Assembly: GCA_003550305.1 (NCBI GenBank)
Contig: QKYT01000027.1
Location: 1-36,577 of the forward strand
Direction: 5' to 3'
Length of the DNA stretch: 36,577 bases
DNA from: Glomus cerebriforme
Lineage: Eukaryota > Glomeromycota > Glomeromycetes > Glomerales > Glomeraceae
Shown here: in pieces, positions 11,001-21,494 of the stretch
Position numbering within the stretch: the stretch's first letter is position 1
How the letters are laid out: every line of letters begins with the position of its first letter
Notes under the pieces: model-generated
What the model was told of the DNA's origin: nothing
The model's database searches: none
What the model saw: the letters and a program-made list of their open reading frames with translations, nothing else
Made by a program: the position numbers and the translations under genes

Positions 11001-11366
11001 TTAAACACTAACATTTTGATATATCTTTGAATAATATCCATACTACTTATAATTTTCATATTTTTGTCCTTTTGTCTCATTTATAATATTATTATTTGTT
11101 ACATTAACTTATATATTATCTTTTAATATTTGTTTTGATCTTTTAGATAAACCTATTTCAATATTTGATTTAAATCTTTTTGGTGATCATCCTTTGTATC
11201 CAGTAACAGTTGGATTATTAATAATATATATTAGATATTTCTATTTTTATCTTATTCTAAATATTATATATAAAACTTTTAAGCATATTTGATAACTTAT
11301 ATTGCATGTTAAACTTAAGAGTATAATCAATAGCTTTCTTTGATAATCTAAATAATTCTGATTGTC
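11001..11366 (-). pseudogene. Hypermutated C-terminus of a transposase with ruined zinc knuckle
   Basis: Read on the minus strand, 11216-11001 gives a 72-codon frame with stops only at codons 10, 36 and 58 and a terminal TAA. It includes SPKRFKSNIE, LSKRSKQILKDN and VNVTNNNIINETKG, followed by a Y-X2-Y-X4-Y-X4-Y pattern at codons 53, 56, 61 and 66. That spacing is exactly C-X2-C-X4-H-X4-C, the CCHC zinc knuckle, with all three Cys (TGT) and the His (CAT) read as TAT. Upstream, in another frame (about 11362-11230), lies ELFRLSKKAIDYTLKFNM, also resembling the C-terminal part of MULE/FAR1-like transposases of Rhizophagus. The remnant ends where the 11367-11607 inverted-repeat element begins. 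The family identity is from recall and spacing; non-functional. Confidence 0.55.
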
Positions 11367-11607
11367 CTATAAAAAATTGAAATACTATAAATATACTGTA
11401 TTTTCATATGCAATATATAAAATATACTATAAATATACTGTATTTTATATAACAGTACAAAGTATACTGTTATACTATATCAAATATATTATATTTCAAT
11501 AATTTTAATATATTTACATACTGTTTTTATATAGTTTTTTACATATATATACTGAAAAACAGTATATTTTATAGTTTATACTATATATACTGTCTGATTT
11601 TTTATAG
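11367..11607. mobile_element. Small inverted-repeat element (MITE-like), 241 bp
   Basis: The left end CTATAAAAAATT and the right end (reverse complement CTATAAAAAATC) form 11-12-bp terminal repeats. The interior is built from ACTATAAATATACTGTATTT words, present twice on the left (11382 and about 11424) and in inverted form on the right (ACAGTATA...TATAGTTTATACTATATATACTG as separate words). It has no coding capacity. It directly abuts the transposase relic, so it probably inserted into or beside it. No clear target-site duplication was seen. Confidence 0.5.
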
Positions 11608-12501
11608 AAAATTAATGACCAAATAAATTAATCTGAAATAAAAAAAAATAGTAAAAATTAATGCTATTTTCAAATTCTATAATAGAAAAATATTGTTGTA
11701 AAAGGCTATTTGTATTAATAGTATCAAAATCCAAGTACCATCAATTTAGATTATACTTATATAAAAGATAATATATTAATAAGAATAAGTACTAACCTGA
11801 AAAAAATATTGACATACCAACCTTTTATTAATTAAAAGAAGGTAGATATACAAATGTGTACCTTTATTGAGAAAAATCATATAATTATTTATTTTTTGGA
11901 TTCTAGTTATTCAAACATTTTATACTTTTAGAATTATTTTTAATAGTATGGTCTTGATTAATAATTGAAAAAGAATTTATTATATATTTCCTTCCTGTTC
12001 TCTAATTTTACTATTTATTTTTTCATGATCAATTTTTATCTATAAGTAATAGAAATGTAAATTATTAGTTTAAACTAATACTAATTAAAACTAAACTTCT
12101 AATTTACATTCAGTTATCAAGTTTTACTATTCTATAATCTGATTGATATTATAATATATAGATTAGTTTATTTGTAATTTTTGTTTTCAAGCATTACAGG
12201 TGTTAAAAAATCTTTTCACAATGTTAAAGAATTTTGTATTTAATATTGATATATTAATTGTGTATATAGCATTTTATTTAATTTTAAAATTTTTTATTTT
12301 TAATGTAATCTTTAATATTAAGTAATGGATCACATAATGAATAGATTAATCAACTTTATCATGTATATATTTGTTAATTGATTTAATTCTTTATGTATTT
12401 TGTGTTTCAGTAGTATCTTTTATATATTTAAGATATTACTTATAATTTCTTATTACATCAGAAAATTTTTTAAAATTGTAAAAATTACATAAATTTATAG
12501 T
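11608..12501. other. AT-rich intergenic DNA, no gene seen
   Basis: No coding frame or recognisable element. A short inverted pair, TTACATT...AATTTACATT, and TTAGTTTAAACTAA (near 12065) are simple AT palindromes. Confidence 0.55.
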
Positions 12502-12800
12502 GAAGTACTTTATAATATTTATAAATCATAGCTTTTTTAAAGTATTATAGTTAGAGTACTTCATAATATTTACAGATCATAATATTTATGAAGTATTATG
12601 GATCAAAGTATTTCATAATATTTACAAATTATAATATTTTTAAAGCATTTTACTATCTATAGTATCTGTAATAATTATGATTATAACATTTATAAAGTAT
12701 AATAAATTGAAATACTCTATAAAATTAACAATTGTAACATTTTTAAAGCAGTTCACACATAGTATCCTATAATATTATAATCATAATATTTACAAAGATA
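12502..12800. repeat. Tandem repeat, period about 52 bp, degenerate
   Basis: GAAGTACTTTATAATATTTA (12502), GAGTACTTCATAATATTTAC (12554) and AAAGTATTTCATAATATTTA (12605) start successive units that continue with a CATAnTATTTnTnAAGTATTATnG segment. More divergent units follow to about 12800. It is an A/T-rich minisatellite with no coding frame. Confidence 0.55.
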
Positions 12801-12902
12801 AAAAGGGTTATGATTATCTAATATAATTAATTATATAATTAAATTAGCAATTCAATTATAAAAATGTGATTATATGATCATAAGATTAAGGTTAGTAAAA
12901 TA

Positions 12903-12977
12903 ACCATTACTTATAAATTTATTAATTAATCAGTTAATTAATAGTTAATTGATGGTTAATTAATTTATAAGTAACAT
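12903..12977. repeat. TTAATTAA-rich imperfect hairpin
   Basis: The left arm ACTTATAAATTTATTAATTA pairs with the right arm TTAATTAATTTATAAGT around an AT-rich loop. A related set of GGTTAATTAAT words recurs at 13231-13330. These may be ends of decayed AT-rich elements or simple palindromes; no coding role. Confidence 0.4.
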
Positions 12978-14014
12978 ATATACATTATTAAAATAAAATT
13001 TGAAATAAACTTTATTTATTTATTTTTCATCTAAATTGATTCAAATCCAATTATACTATTATTATCAAAATTATTATTTTCATTATCTTTATTATTATCA
13101 TTATTACTAATATTAAAATTACTAATTTGTTTTTTTTTTTTATTAGTTTGAATTTACTTTTAAAACTTTATTATATATTTTAAGATTTCCATAAATCATA
13201 TTACATAACTTAAATCCTTATATTTTTATTGGTTAATTAAAAGTAATAGTATTAATCATTTTAGACTAATTATAAGTAATATAATTAATGGTTAATTAAT
13301 CATAATTAATTAATCATTGTTAATTAATCCTCATCCCTATATAGAATATTAATAAAACAAACTTTTTATACATAATATTCAAATTATAAATAAGGAATTT
13401 AATACCATAAAGATAATAATAGTAATAATAAAAGTTTAGAATTTAATAAAAATATAAATAGTTTTACTAGTATTAGATTAGAATAATTTGGAATAAGACT
13501 AAAAGGCTGGTTATATATAGCTAAGACACCTTATATATGAGATTACTTTTATATTTTGAATTATTGTATAATGGATTACACTTGTTACATAATGATAGGA
13601 ATGTATTTTTTATTTTATATATAGCTAATTTTATATTACAAATAGTTATACTTTAAATAAAATTAATTTGTCTTTAGAAAAAAAAAATTTTTTATTTTTA
13701 ATATTTTAATAAATTTATTATTATATTAAAAGTTAAAAAATTTTATTAAAATGTATTTTTTTTTATTAAAATAAATAAAAATCTTACAAAAAAAAAAAAT
13801 AAATATTTATTTTAAAATTTTCTTATTTGAATATATAATTAATATTCCATCTTTTTTGATTGTATTTTTTTTAATAATTAGATAATAAGAAATAATTTAC
13901 AACTTTAATACTTGCATCATTTAATTTATATTATATAAAAATTAAGGTTTTTTTTAGTATTATTAGTTGACAGTTTATAAATAATAAAATTTTATTTTAA
14001 AAAGATTAATAAGG
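12978..14014. other. AT-rich intergenic DNA downstream of EMC3
   Basis: No coding frame. TTAATTAA words cluster at 13231-13330. The final stretch, with A/T runs, is the likely 3' flank of the minus-strand EMC3 gene. Confidence 0.5.
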
Positions 14015-15187
14015 TTATTTCTTTTTATTGATACCTTTTCTTTTGCTTTTTCCTTTAACATCAGATAAATCAGAAGGAATATCTTCCATTTCAATTGTAT
14101 CATTATCATCATTAATAGTGGGATTTCTTTTACCAAATCTAATCAATAATCTATTTTCAATATCATCTAATTCCCAATTATGAGGGGTTAATTCAAGATT
14201 TTCACTTTCAGCTAAAAAAAGTTTATGAAAATCTTGAGGTTGACCAGTAGGGGATGCACTCATTTGAGACATTGCAGCCATATCACGCATACCATCAGCA
14301 GCATTATCTTCGCCCAATAATAAAGTAAAAATACTTCTTAAACCAAATAAATTTAAGAAATACCATGATAATGAAGATACCCAAGTTACATCCATATCAG
14401 GTGTTTCAACACCTCGTTGTAACATTGATTTAAATCGAAGTGTAAGTGGAAATGGTAATTTTACTATGATAAATAAAAGAGAATTAATTACCAAGTTAAA
14501 TTTTGCATTTAAAGTCCCATATTAGTTAAGAGATTTATACTTACTTAAAACAAAACCAGAAAAGAAGAAATTAATCCAACCCATAATAACAGTTTGTGGA
14601 ATAATCATAGCAAAATTTTTTTTCATTCCTTCCATCATCATTTCCATACCGGCAGGATCAGTCATAGGATTAACTGTTTGATTAGCTAAAGCAGGATTTT
14701 TTAAATAATCTCCCTTTTTATATGCAGCCGAGAGAAAATTTTTTCTTACAGAAAATGAATTATTTGGTATATGATTTCCATAATTTCTTAAAGTAACACC
14801 TCTTGTTAATGCTTTTGATTCTCTAATTGCTTTTAATCCCGGTTTTTTACTAGTTCCTCCTCCTATCAGTACTGTTACTTGATCTCTAAATACTCCTACT
14901 AATACCATAACTACCATAATTGGTATTAGTACCCAATCTCGAATTTCTGTTATATATGGTATAAGAAAGTAAGCGTGGAGATAATGAGTTTTAAGGAGAG
15001 GTTAAAAGAAAAGTTTAAGGAAAAGTTTAAGAAAAAGTTCAAGAACATAACATACCTGGATCTAGGTATAATGCTTGACTAATATTTGCGAGAGAATAAA
15101 ATATTAGATTGACATAAAGGAAAAGAATGTAAAAAACTTTTTTTATTTTTACCTCTCAACTAATGTACTTGCTAACGGCTGTGTCAT
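14015..15187 (-). CDS. EMC3: ER membrane protein complex subunit 3
   Basis: Minus-strand exons in order: 15187-15153, 15078-15056 (23 nt), 14946-14545, 14463-14015. They join in phase to 302 residues. The start is MTQPLASTLVESQALYLDPE, followed by IRDWVLIPIMVVMVLVG, the first membrane segment. EMC3 is an Oxa1/YidC-superfamily insertase subunit of the ER membrane complex, which inserts tail-anchored and multipass proteins. Conserved stretches are NPMTDP, then a second membrane segment (MIIPQTVIMGWINFFFSGFV), KLPFPLTLRFKSMLQRG, and WVSSLSWYFLNLFGLRSI (third membrane segment), then LLGEDNAAD and a W-ELDDIE block. The length suits the family (human 261), with an added Lys-rich tail (KGKSKRKGINKKK). 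The start is 152 bp from the divergent RAD51D-like start, suggesting a shared promoter. Confidence 0.93.
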
Positions 15188-15339
15188 CGTATCAAAAATA
15201 TCTTAACAAAACTGACCGAGTGGAATAAATAATATACTACCGCAAAAATTGTTATTTACGTCATCTTTATCCAGGTGACTTATAGATAATCGGATAAAAT
15301 TATTTCAATTTTGTGCATTTTTTAACTACTGTAGAACCA
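15188..15339. promoter_or_regulatory. Compact bidirectional promoter region, EMC3 / RAD51D-like
   Basis: Only 152 bp separate the two divergent start codons. The interval has a TTACGTCA word at 15255-15262 (CRE/ATF-like) and no good TATA box in either direction. Both 5' UTRs and both promoters must fit here or in the first introns. The regulatory role is inferred from spacing only. Confidence 0.5.
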
Positions 15340-17131
15340 ATGAGTCAAAGATCTATTAAGAAAGGTAAATATTACAATCTTTGTATTTTATACAACCTTA
15401 AAACCTAACTTTTACGTGTTTTTGTTTAATTTATTTTCAAATTTGAAAGAGAGAGACATTTTGCTCGTCCAGGAAGATATTTTTTGTTCAGAAAGGAAAT
15501 TCTCTCAACAAGTAAGTCGGCAAAAGGCGTATTTTTGTATTTTTCTATGTATCTCAATATTACAAGCAAAGGTTAGGAATTCGGCGAATTACGGTGCAAA
15601 GTGATCTCTTGCTACAAAGTTTCACCAAAACGTGGTAATAATTTATTGGAAACGCCTCAAACTAGCGTGCTATCAACAGGATGTTATGGGTAAAAAATTT
15701 TTTTTTTTTGAATTCTGAATCAATTCTCTTACGATTAAAATGTTTTAATGTTTTTATTAGGATTGATGAATTATTACAGGGAGGATTGCATCCCGGAGAA
15801 ATTACGGAAATCAGTGGAGAAACGGCTACCGGCAAAACCCAGGTTGAAAGTCTTGACATTAAAATTTTTATTGGTTTTTGATATAAAAATTTATCACAGT
15901 AAATAGCAAATTAAAGTGCTTGATCCCATTTTAGCTTGCTTTTTCAACAACACTCACAACTTTATGTGCAAATAAAGACAACAAAGTCTTATTCATTGAT
16001 ACTGTATCTACATTTTCGGCTGAACGAATGAGAATGTTATTTTTAGAAAGTGATCGATTCGTTCATGCAAGGGATCAAAAAATGGCACGTCACAACTTTC
16101 TAGCTTATTTTTAATTATCTTAAATCGATTTATTAATATTTATACTTTTGACAGGAGGAGGAAGATGTCATGAATAGGATTCGAATTGTTAAATGTTTTA
16201 ATGTTTATTCTGTGATGGAATTTATAGAGGATTTGAGAGATCATTTAGAAAACAAGGTTAAGATTTCAACAAAATTTAATTTAAAAAAAAATTTATATTA
16301 ACGGTATATCATTATGTTTTTAGGATAAGAATGACAACATTTATACAAACATAAAGTTAATCATCATAGATTCTTTTGCAGCAATACTTGCACCGCTTTT
16401 GGGAGTCACACAAACTCAAGGTTTAAAATTTTTTTTTCAAATTTGAATCGTTGTAACTTATTCTAATTTGTTCAATTCAATTTATGAAAATAAAGGACAC
16501 TCGCTAATGGTAACATTTACACGGATACTTCGGAATTTGGCGAAGGAGTATGACATAGCTATTCTGGTATAATCACTGCTCTTTCTTATTTATTATAATT
16601 ATTTCGAAAAATAATTAAAATAACCTTTTAAATTTAGGTGATAAACGCGGCTATTGCATCGTACCCAAACAATCCTATTTCTGTTTTCTCCTCAACTAAA
16701 TCAAAACCTAGTTTAGGTATATCTTGGACATTTATGCCCAACATTCAGCTATATTTAACTCATTGTATAGATTATACGATAGAAAATGGAATTGTAATAA
16801 AAGAAAACGAGGGAGAAAAAAATATACAGCAAAATTATGTATATACAAATCGAAAAGGAATTGAAGTTATAATGAAGCCAAGAATATGTGAAGTACTTAG
16901 ATCAAGGAATGGGGTATGTATTATTTGACAGAAAATTATATTTTTTTAAAATATACTGTTTCATTAATTTGATATTATATTTAAAGCAAATGGGAAAATG
17001 GTGTATCTTTTATATGGTAAAAAAAAAATTTCTCGTTATTTACGAACTGTATAGATATTTATTTATTTATGCTAATTGATTATATCATATAGGGTGGAAA
17101 TGAACTTTTTACACATTATGATATATCGTGA
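15340..17131 (+). CDS. RAD51D: RAD51 paralogue, RAD51D-like, ten exons
   Basis: Exons: 15340-15364, 15450-15511, 15577-15689, 15761-15842, 15935-16084, 16155-16256, 16324-16420, 16496-16566, 16638-16913, 17093-17131; 338 residues in phase. RAD51D acts in homologous recombination within the BCDX2-type paralogue complex. The RecA fold is visible: LSTGCYGIDELLQGGLHPGE, Walker A GETATGKTQ, VLFIDTVSTFSAERM, IRIVKCFNVYSVMEF, Walker B KLIIIDSFAA, then APLLGVTQTQGHSLMV and the family stretch KPSLGISWTFMPN. These match RAD51D more closely than RAD51, XRCC2 or XRCC3. The N-terminus (MSQRSIKKERDILLVQEDI) is short and lacks a recognisable helix-hairpin-helix. The exon 2 acceptor (AAAG) is the least certain junction. 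Exon 5 ends at a GC donor (GCACGT). It is convergent with the TMEM97-like gene downstream. Confidence 0.8.
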
Positions 17132-17357
17132 TGTAAATATAATTTTTGTCATAACATGTAAGTAGTCAAATTTGGATATGTTTAATGTCTAAAAGTATGT
17201 ATGTACAAGTATGTAATGTTAAATTAATCCTTCTTTTTTTCCTTTTTTAGAAACAAAGAATAATGATTTTTCCAGAAATTATGACGTCATTAATGTATAT
17301 AAATAGTATATCAATCAATTTTAGTTAACAAAGTTTTCTAAAGTGGAAAACAAAATT
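17132..17357. other. Convergent 3' flanks of RAD51D-like and TMEM97-like genes
   Basis: The 226 bp between two facing stop codons hold only 3' UTR-like AT-rich sequence. No further feature. Confidence 0.6.
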
Positions 17358-18006
17358 TTATTTATTTTTCCTTTGCAAACTCAAATTTTCCATCATACGT
17401 AATTTGATAAATGAATTAATCATACACACTAACGGTATAAGGAAATAAGGAAAGTAGAAAGAAATCAAAAGATTTCTTTGTGAATCAGTTAATCCCTCAT
17501 ATTTTGTAAATAATAATTCAACAAGACAAGCAAATGTTGTGGTTGTAACATGACTCGAGTAAACCAACATCGGAAGTCGAATTGATGCAGTGTCTTTTGC
17601 GAAAAGATTAAATTTTAATTAATTAAATTTCTTTATTTTAACCTTTTTTTTTTTATTGTAAATTAATTTACCTTTCCACAAACCAATAGAAACGTAAAAG
17701 AAAAATGGCAAATGGAGTAAAAGTTCAATATATGTAAAACCTCTAAACCAATTGGGTGTATTAACGAAGAATGGATCGTTAAAATTTTCTGTGTACCATT
17801 GATTAATTGATTTAAGAAGATCAGGTGTTAATGGAACTAATGCAGGATAGGTGTCCAGAAGCATTGTCGGAAAAATATGAGTAACAAAATAGACAAAGAA
17901 GACTAAATCTAATATCAAATAAAATTTTAGTAAATTGTGTACAAAGATAAAAGAAATAAATGGATGGAAAAATGGTACCTAACGGACGAGAGGTGATCGA
18001 AGTCAT
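17358..18006 (-). CDS. TMEM97: TMEM97 / sigma-2 receptor-like EXPERA-domain membrane protein
   Basis: Minus-strand exons 18006-17979, 17908-17672 and 17593-17358 join to 166 residues. The protein begins MTSITSRPL, then a first hydrophobic segment (DLVFFVYFVTHIFPTMLLD). The EXPERA family pattern follows: LLKSINQWYTENFNDPFF and NTPNWFRGFTYIELLLHLPF (second segment), then RLPMLVYSSHVTTTTFACLV (third) and LISFYFPYFLIPLVCMINSF (fourth). The length fits TMEM97 (human 176). The family includes emopamil-binding-protein-related ER membrane proteins linked to sterol and cholesterol trafficking. Acidic and aromatic positions in NFNDPFF and IELLLHLP match the ligand pocket region. The tail RKNK is basic, suggesting an ER retention-like end, which is inference. 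The downstream neighbour on the same side is the divergent YANK-type kinase. Confidence 0.88.
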
Positions 18007-18703
18007 ATTTATCTACAATGATAAATATAAAAAAAAGAAAATTTAAACTTCTCTTAATTCTCTTAATTCTCACCTCGTGTCATGCAAAAAAAAAAACAAA
18101 AAAATTTTTTTTTGCAAAATTTAAAATCAAATATGCATAAAATAGATTATAGTTTACTGAAATTCCTTGTTTCCTTATAAATTATCATCAGAACTGTATC
18201 ACTCTATATAATATTGTAATATTGTTTGCATTGATGTTGTTCTACGGGGTAAGTATGTATCAGTTTATTTATGAACAACCCTTGTGTAAGGTGGGTGTCT
18301 AAACAGGTAATGGTTATCATCATATTCGGTTTGCAACTTTCAATTCAAATCATATCAAAAAAAAAAAAAAAAATAAGGCTTGCCTTCTCATTATCCTCTC
18401 CGCCTTCCTTTCCTCGCTTTGTCATTTATCTTTTTATTTCGTAGCGTGTTTATGATCTTTTTTGCTTTACATTAATCCACTTCCTCTACCCATATCAAAT
18501 TAAAGTTCGGCAGGCCGTTGTCTATTTATTTATTGACGTTGATACAAACTTGTTATTGAGATTTCATATTTATTGCAATCTTTGTCTTCTTATGTACAAT
18601 TATTATTAATATAATAGAACTGTATATTTATTCATCTTGTAATTCGACTTCTATAAAATTGTATTATAGTTTCTATAGTATTCTTACAACATAAACGCTA
18701 AAA
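18007..18703. promoter_or_regulatory. Divergent promoter region, TMEM97-like / YANK-type kinase
   Basis: The 697-bp interval holds an A-run of about 17 at 18357-18373. A pyrimidine-rich tract with CCTCTCCGCCTTCCTTTCCT (about 18395-18414) follows, of the kind found near fungal transcription starts. It lies on the kinase side, about 290 bp before that start codon. No classical TATA is distinguishable in this AT content. Confidence 0.4.
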
Positions 18704-21494
18704 ATGGGTGCTGGCTGTTGTAAAGAAGAGGAAATAGACTTTGATGCTGAGGGTAAGCAAATATAGTTTAATGATATATTTTGTGACAGTACTAACTTAT
18801 TTTACTCGTTAAATTACAGTTGAATTATCTCATTTTCATTTGTTAAGATCTGTAGGGAAAGGCGCTTTTGGCAAGGTGCACTTAAAATTCAATATTAATT
18901 CTTAAATATTTTTATTATAAACAATTTAAATTAATTATTTTTTTAAAAAAACAACGCTTAGGTTCGTGTTGTCCAACACAAACATACAAAAGTTTTATAC
19001 GCTCTTAAATACATTAACAAAGCGAAATGTATTAAAATGCGTGCTGTGGAAAATATTATACAAGAACGTCGTCTATTGGAGGAAATTGAATATCCTCTGG
19101 TCTGTAATTTACGATATGCATTCCAAGATGATGAGAATTTATTTATGGTTCTTGATTTGATGTTGGGTGGTGATTTAAGATTCCACCTTGAAAGACAGGG
19201 GAATATAAAGGAGGAGGTTGTAAAATTTTATGTTGCTGAAGTCAGCTTGGGTTTACACTATCTGCATTCAAAGAAAATTGTGCATAGGTACGTACAATTG
19301 TAGTAATTATTAATATTTTTTAAAAAAAAAAAATTATAAAAAATTTAAATATAATAATTTTAATAATTTTAAAATACAGAGATTTAAAACCTGATAATGT
19401 TCTTTTGGATGAAAAAGGTCATGCACATTTGACTGATTTTAATATTGCAGTACATTTCAATGAAAGAAAACCTCTTACATCTGTAGCTGGTTCAATGGCT
19501 TATATGGGTATTTATTTTTGAATCGTTGCACTATAAATGCATAATTTTAAAAAAAAAAGATTATTAAAAAGACAATTTTTTTTACATATCAAAAAGCCCC
19601 AGAGATATTGACGAAAAGGGGTTATTTCGACTCTGTAGATTGGTGGTCGTTAGGGGTTGTAATGTATGAATTACTTTTTAGCAAGGTAAAGTTTAGAAAT
19701 ATTTTTTTCAATATATACTATTTTTTTGATTTAATAACATATCTCATAAGTTTATAATTATTTATTTTAGCGACCATTTCGTGGAAAAACTAATCCTCAA
19801 TTAACGCAGGCAATATTAAAAGATCCTCTTGTATTTCCAGAGAACGCCAGAGATTCAGTTTCAGAAGAATGTCTTGATTGTTTAAGAAGAGTATGTTAAA
19901 AAATAGACATTTACTTACATATTACTTTTTTCAAATTTTATCTAAGTCAATTCTTGCCAATGTTATTTAGTTTTGTGAACGAGATATATCGAAACGTTTA
20001 GGGTGTGGACCTAATGGATTAGAAGATATTAAACAACATCCTTGGTTTATAGGTATTGAGTGGGATAAACTTGATAAAAAACTAGCTAACCCTCCATTTG
20101 TTCCTGATGTAAGAATTTGAAATTTTTTTTTTTTTTTTTATAAAGCAACTTACTTTGTTTTAACAACAATGGTACTTTATTTTTAGTCTAAACGAGCAAA
20201 TTTTGATGCTACACACGAACTGGAAGAACTTCTATTAGAAGATAATCCTCTTAAAGCCAAAAAACGAGCGAATCCTAATCAAGATCTTAGTGAACTATCT
20301 AAAGAAATGCGAATGATGGAAGAAAAATTCCTAGTATATGACTTTACTAAGATGCGTAGAAGGAGTTATTATCATCATAATAATGGTATGCAAGAAATAA
20401 GAGCTAGCCGGGCTACGAGACGAAAAAGTGGTAGTAGAAGCAGCGGAAGCTCTACAGCAGTTGATCGGTTAACGAGCAATTCTTCAAGTCCTATTAACAT
20501 GAACTTTAGCATGGATACTAATGCAACTCTTTTGCCAGTTCACCCAGCTTCGGCGAAATTAGTTGCCCATGGACGTCAAGGATCAGATTTAAGTGCTATT
20601 GGTTACATTGATGAACATAAAGAGAAAAATAGAGGAGATTGGCTAAATGAAAGACCGGCTTCACCCCCACATCGTGAAAACGGACGAATGTCTGGATTTG
20701 GATTTGGAACAATGCCATCTAATGAAAAAATAAGTCCAATAGGAGCTTCAAACGAATCAGAATATTTTTCAATGAAATCTTATCCTGCGGGTAAAGTTTC
20801 ACCTTCATCATCCATAACGACAGATAGCCATAAACGGAGTCATTCAGCATATTCTACACAGGCAAATTCATCCTCACTTTCACCACCACCACGAATTCAA
20901 TCTCCTGTACAAAAAGTATACAATTCTACGTCTCCATCTTCATCACGGCCCAGTTCTCCGAATCCACAACCTTCAAATTCTGTTCGATCTTCTTCTCCAC
21001 GGCTAATAGTGAAAAACCTATCTAATGCAAATTCTTTAAACGGTTCACCCACGGAACCTATTTCAAGTCAAGTTCATTCACCTCCACCTCTACTTCCACC
21101 TCCGAATGTTCCACTTCCACCTCCACCAAATACATTTTCAACAATTTCATCATCTTCAACGTTAGTGAATTCCAATTTTAGCACAAGCATTTATAATAAA
21201 TCGTCTTCAAGGATTCGTTCATTATCCCCCCCTTCAACTGATAAAAGACCCACAATATCAACAGAACAATCGCCATCTGGCAATAAACATATGTGGGAGA
21301 ATTCTAGCGAATTGGATGAAGGAAATCATGCTGCCTCAACAAGTGGAACTTCTGCGGGTAGTGGTTTCACATCGGAAAACGCTAATGGTATTGGTATTAG
21401 TAAATTAAGTACTAGTGAACATTATCAAAATGTCAGTGATGTTAATACTGGTTCCGGTGCATTAAATGCTGTAGGTGTACCAGTAGGTATATGA
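18704..21494 (+). CDS. STK32/YANK-family AGC serine/threonine kinase
   Basis: Exons: 18704-18752, 18820-18875, 18962-19287, 19380-19507, 19597-19685, 19771-19890, 19971-20108, 20187-21494; 737 residues. [10 protein letters not shown] at the start is a strong N-myristoylation site with adjacent Cys for palmitoylation, predicting plasma-membrane attachment. The kinase domain spans about residues 21-280: glycine loop [15 protein letters not shown] (catalytic Lys), [35 protein letters not shown] and [11 protein letters not shown] replaces the usual DFG, as in STK32/YANK kinases, and [12 protein letters not shown] in the tail is also a YANK feature. After about residue 350 comes a 380-residue Ser/Pro/Asn-rich disordered region with a proline run ([16 protein letters not shown]) and many SP sites, absent from animal STK32. 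Substrates are unknown. Confidence 0.92.

Noticed and set aside
16061..16154. GT donor (GTTCAT) at 16061 for RAD51D-like exon 5
   Set aside because: It is in phase but a poor donor. The GC donor at 16085 matches better and retains more sequence; kept only as the alternative.
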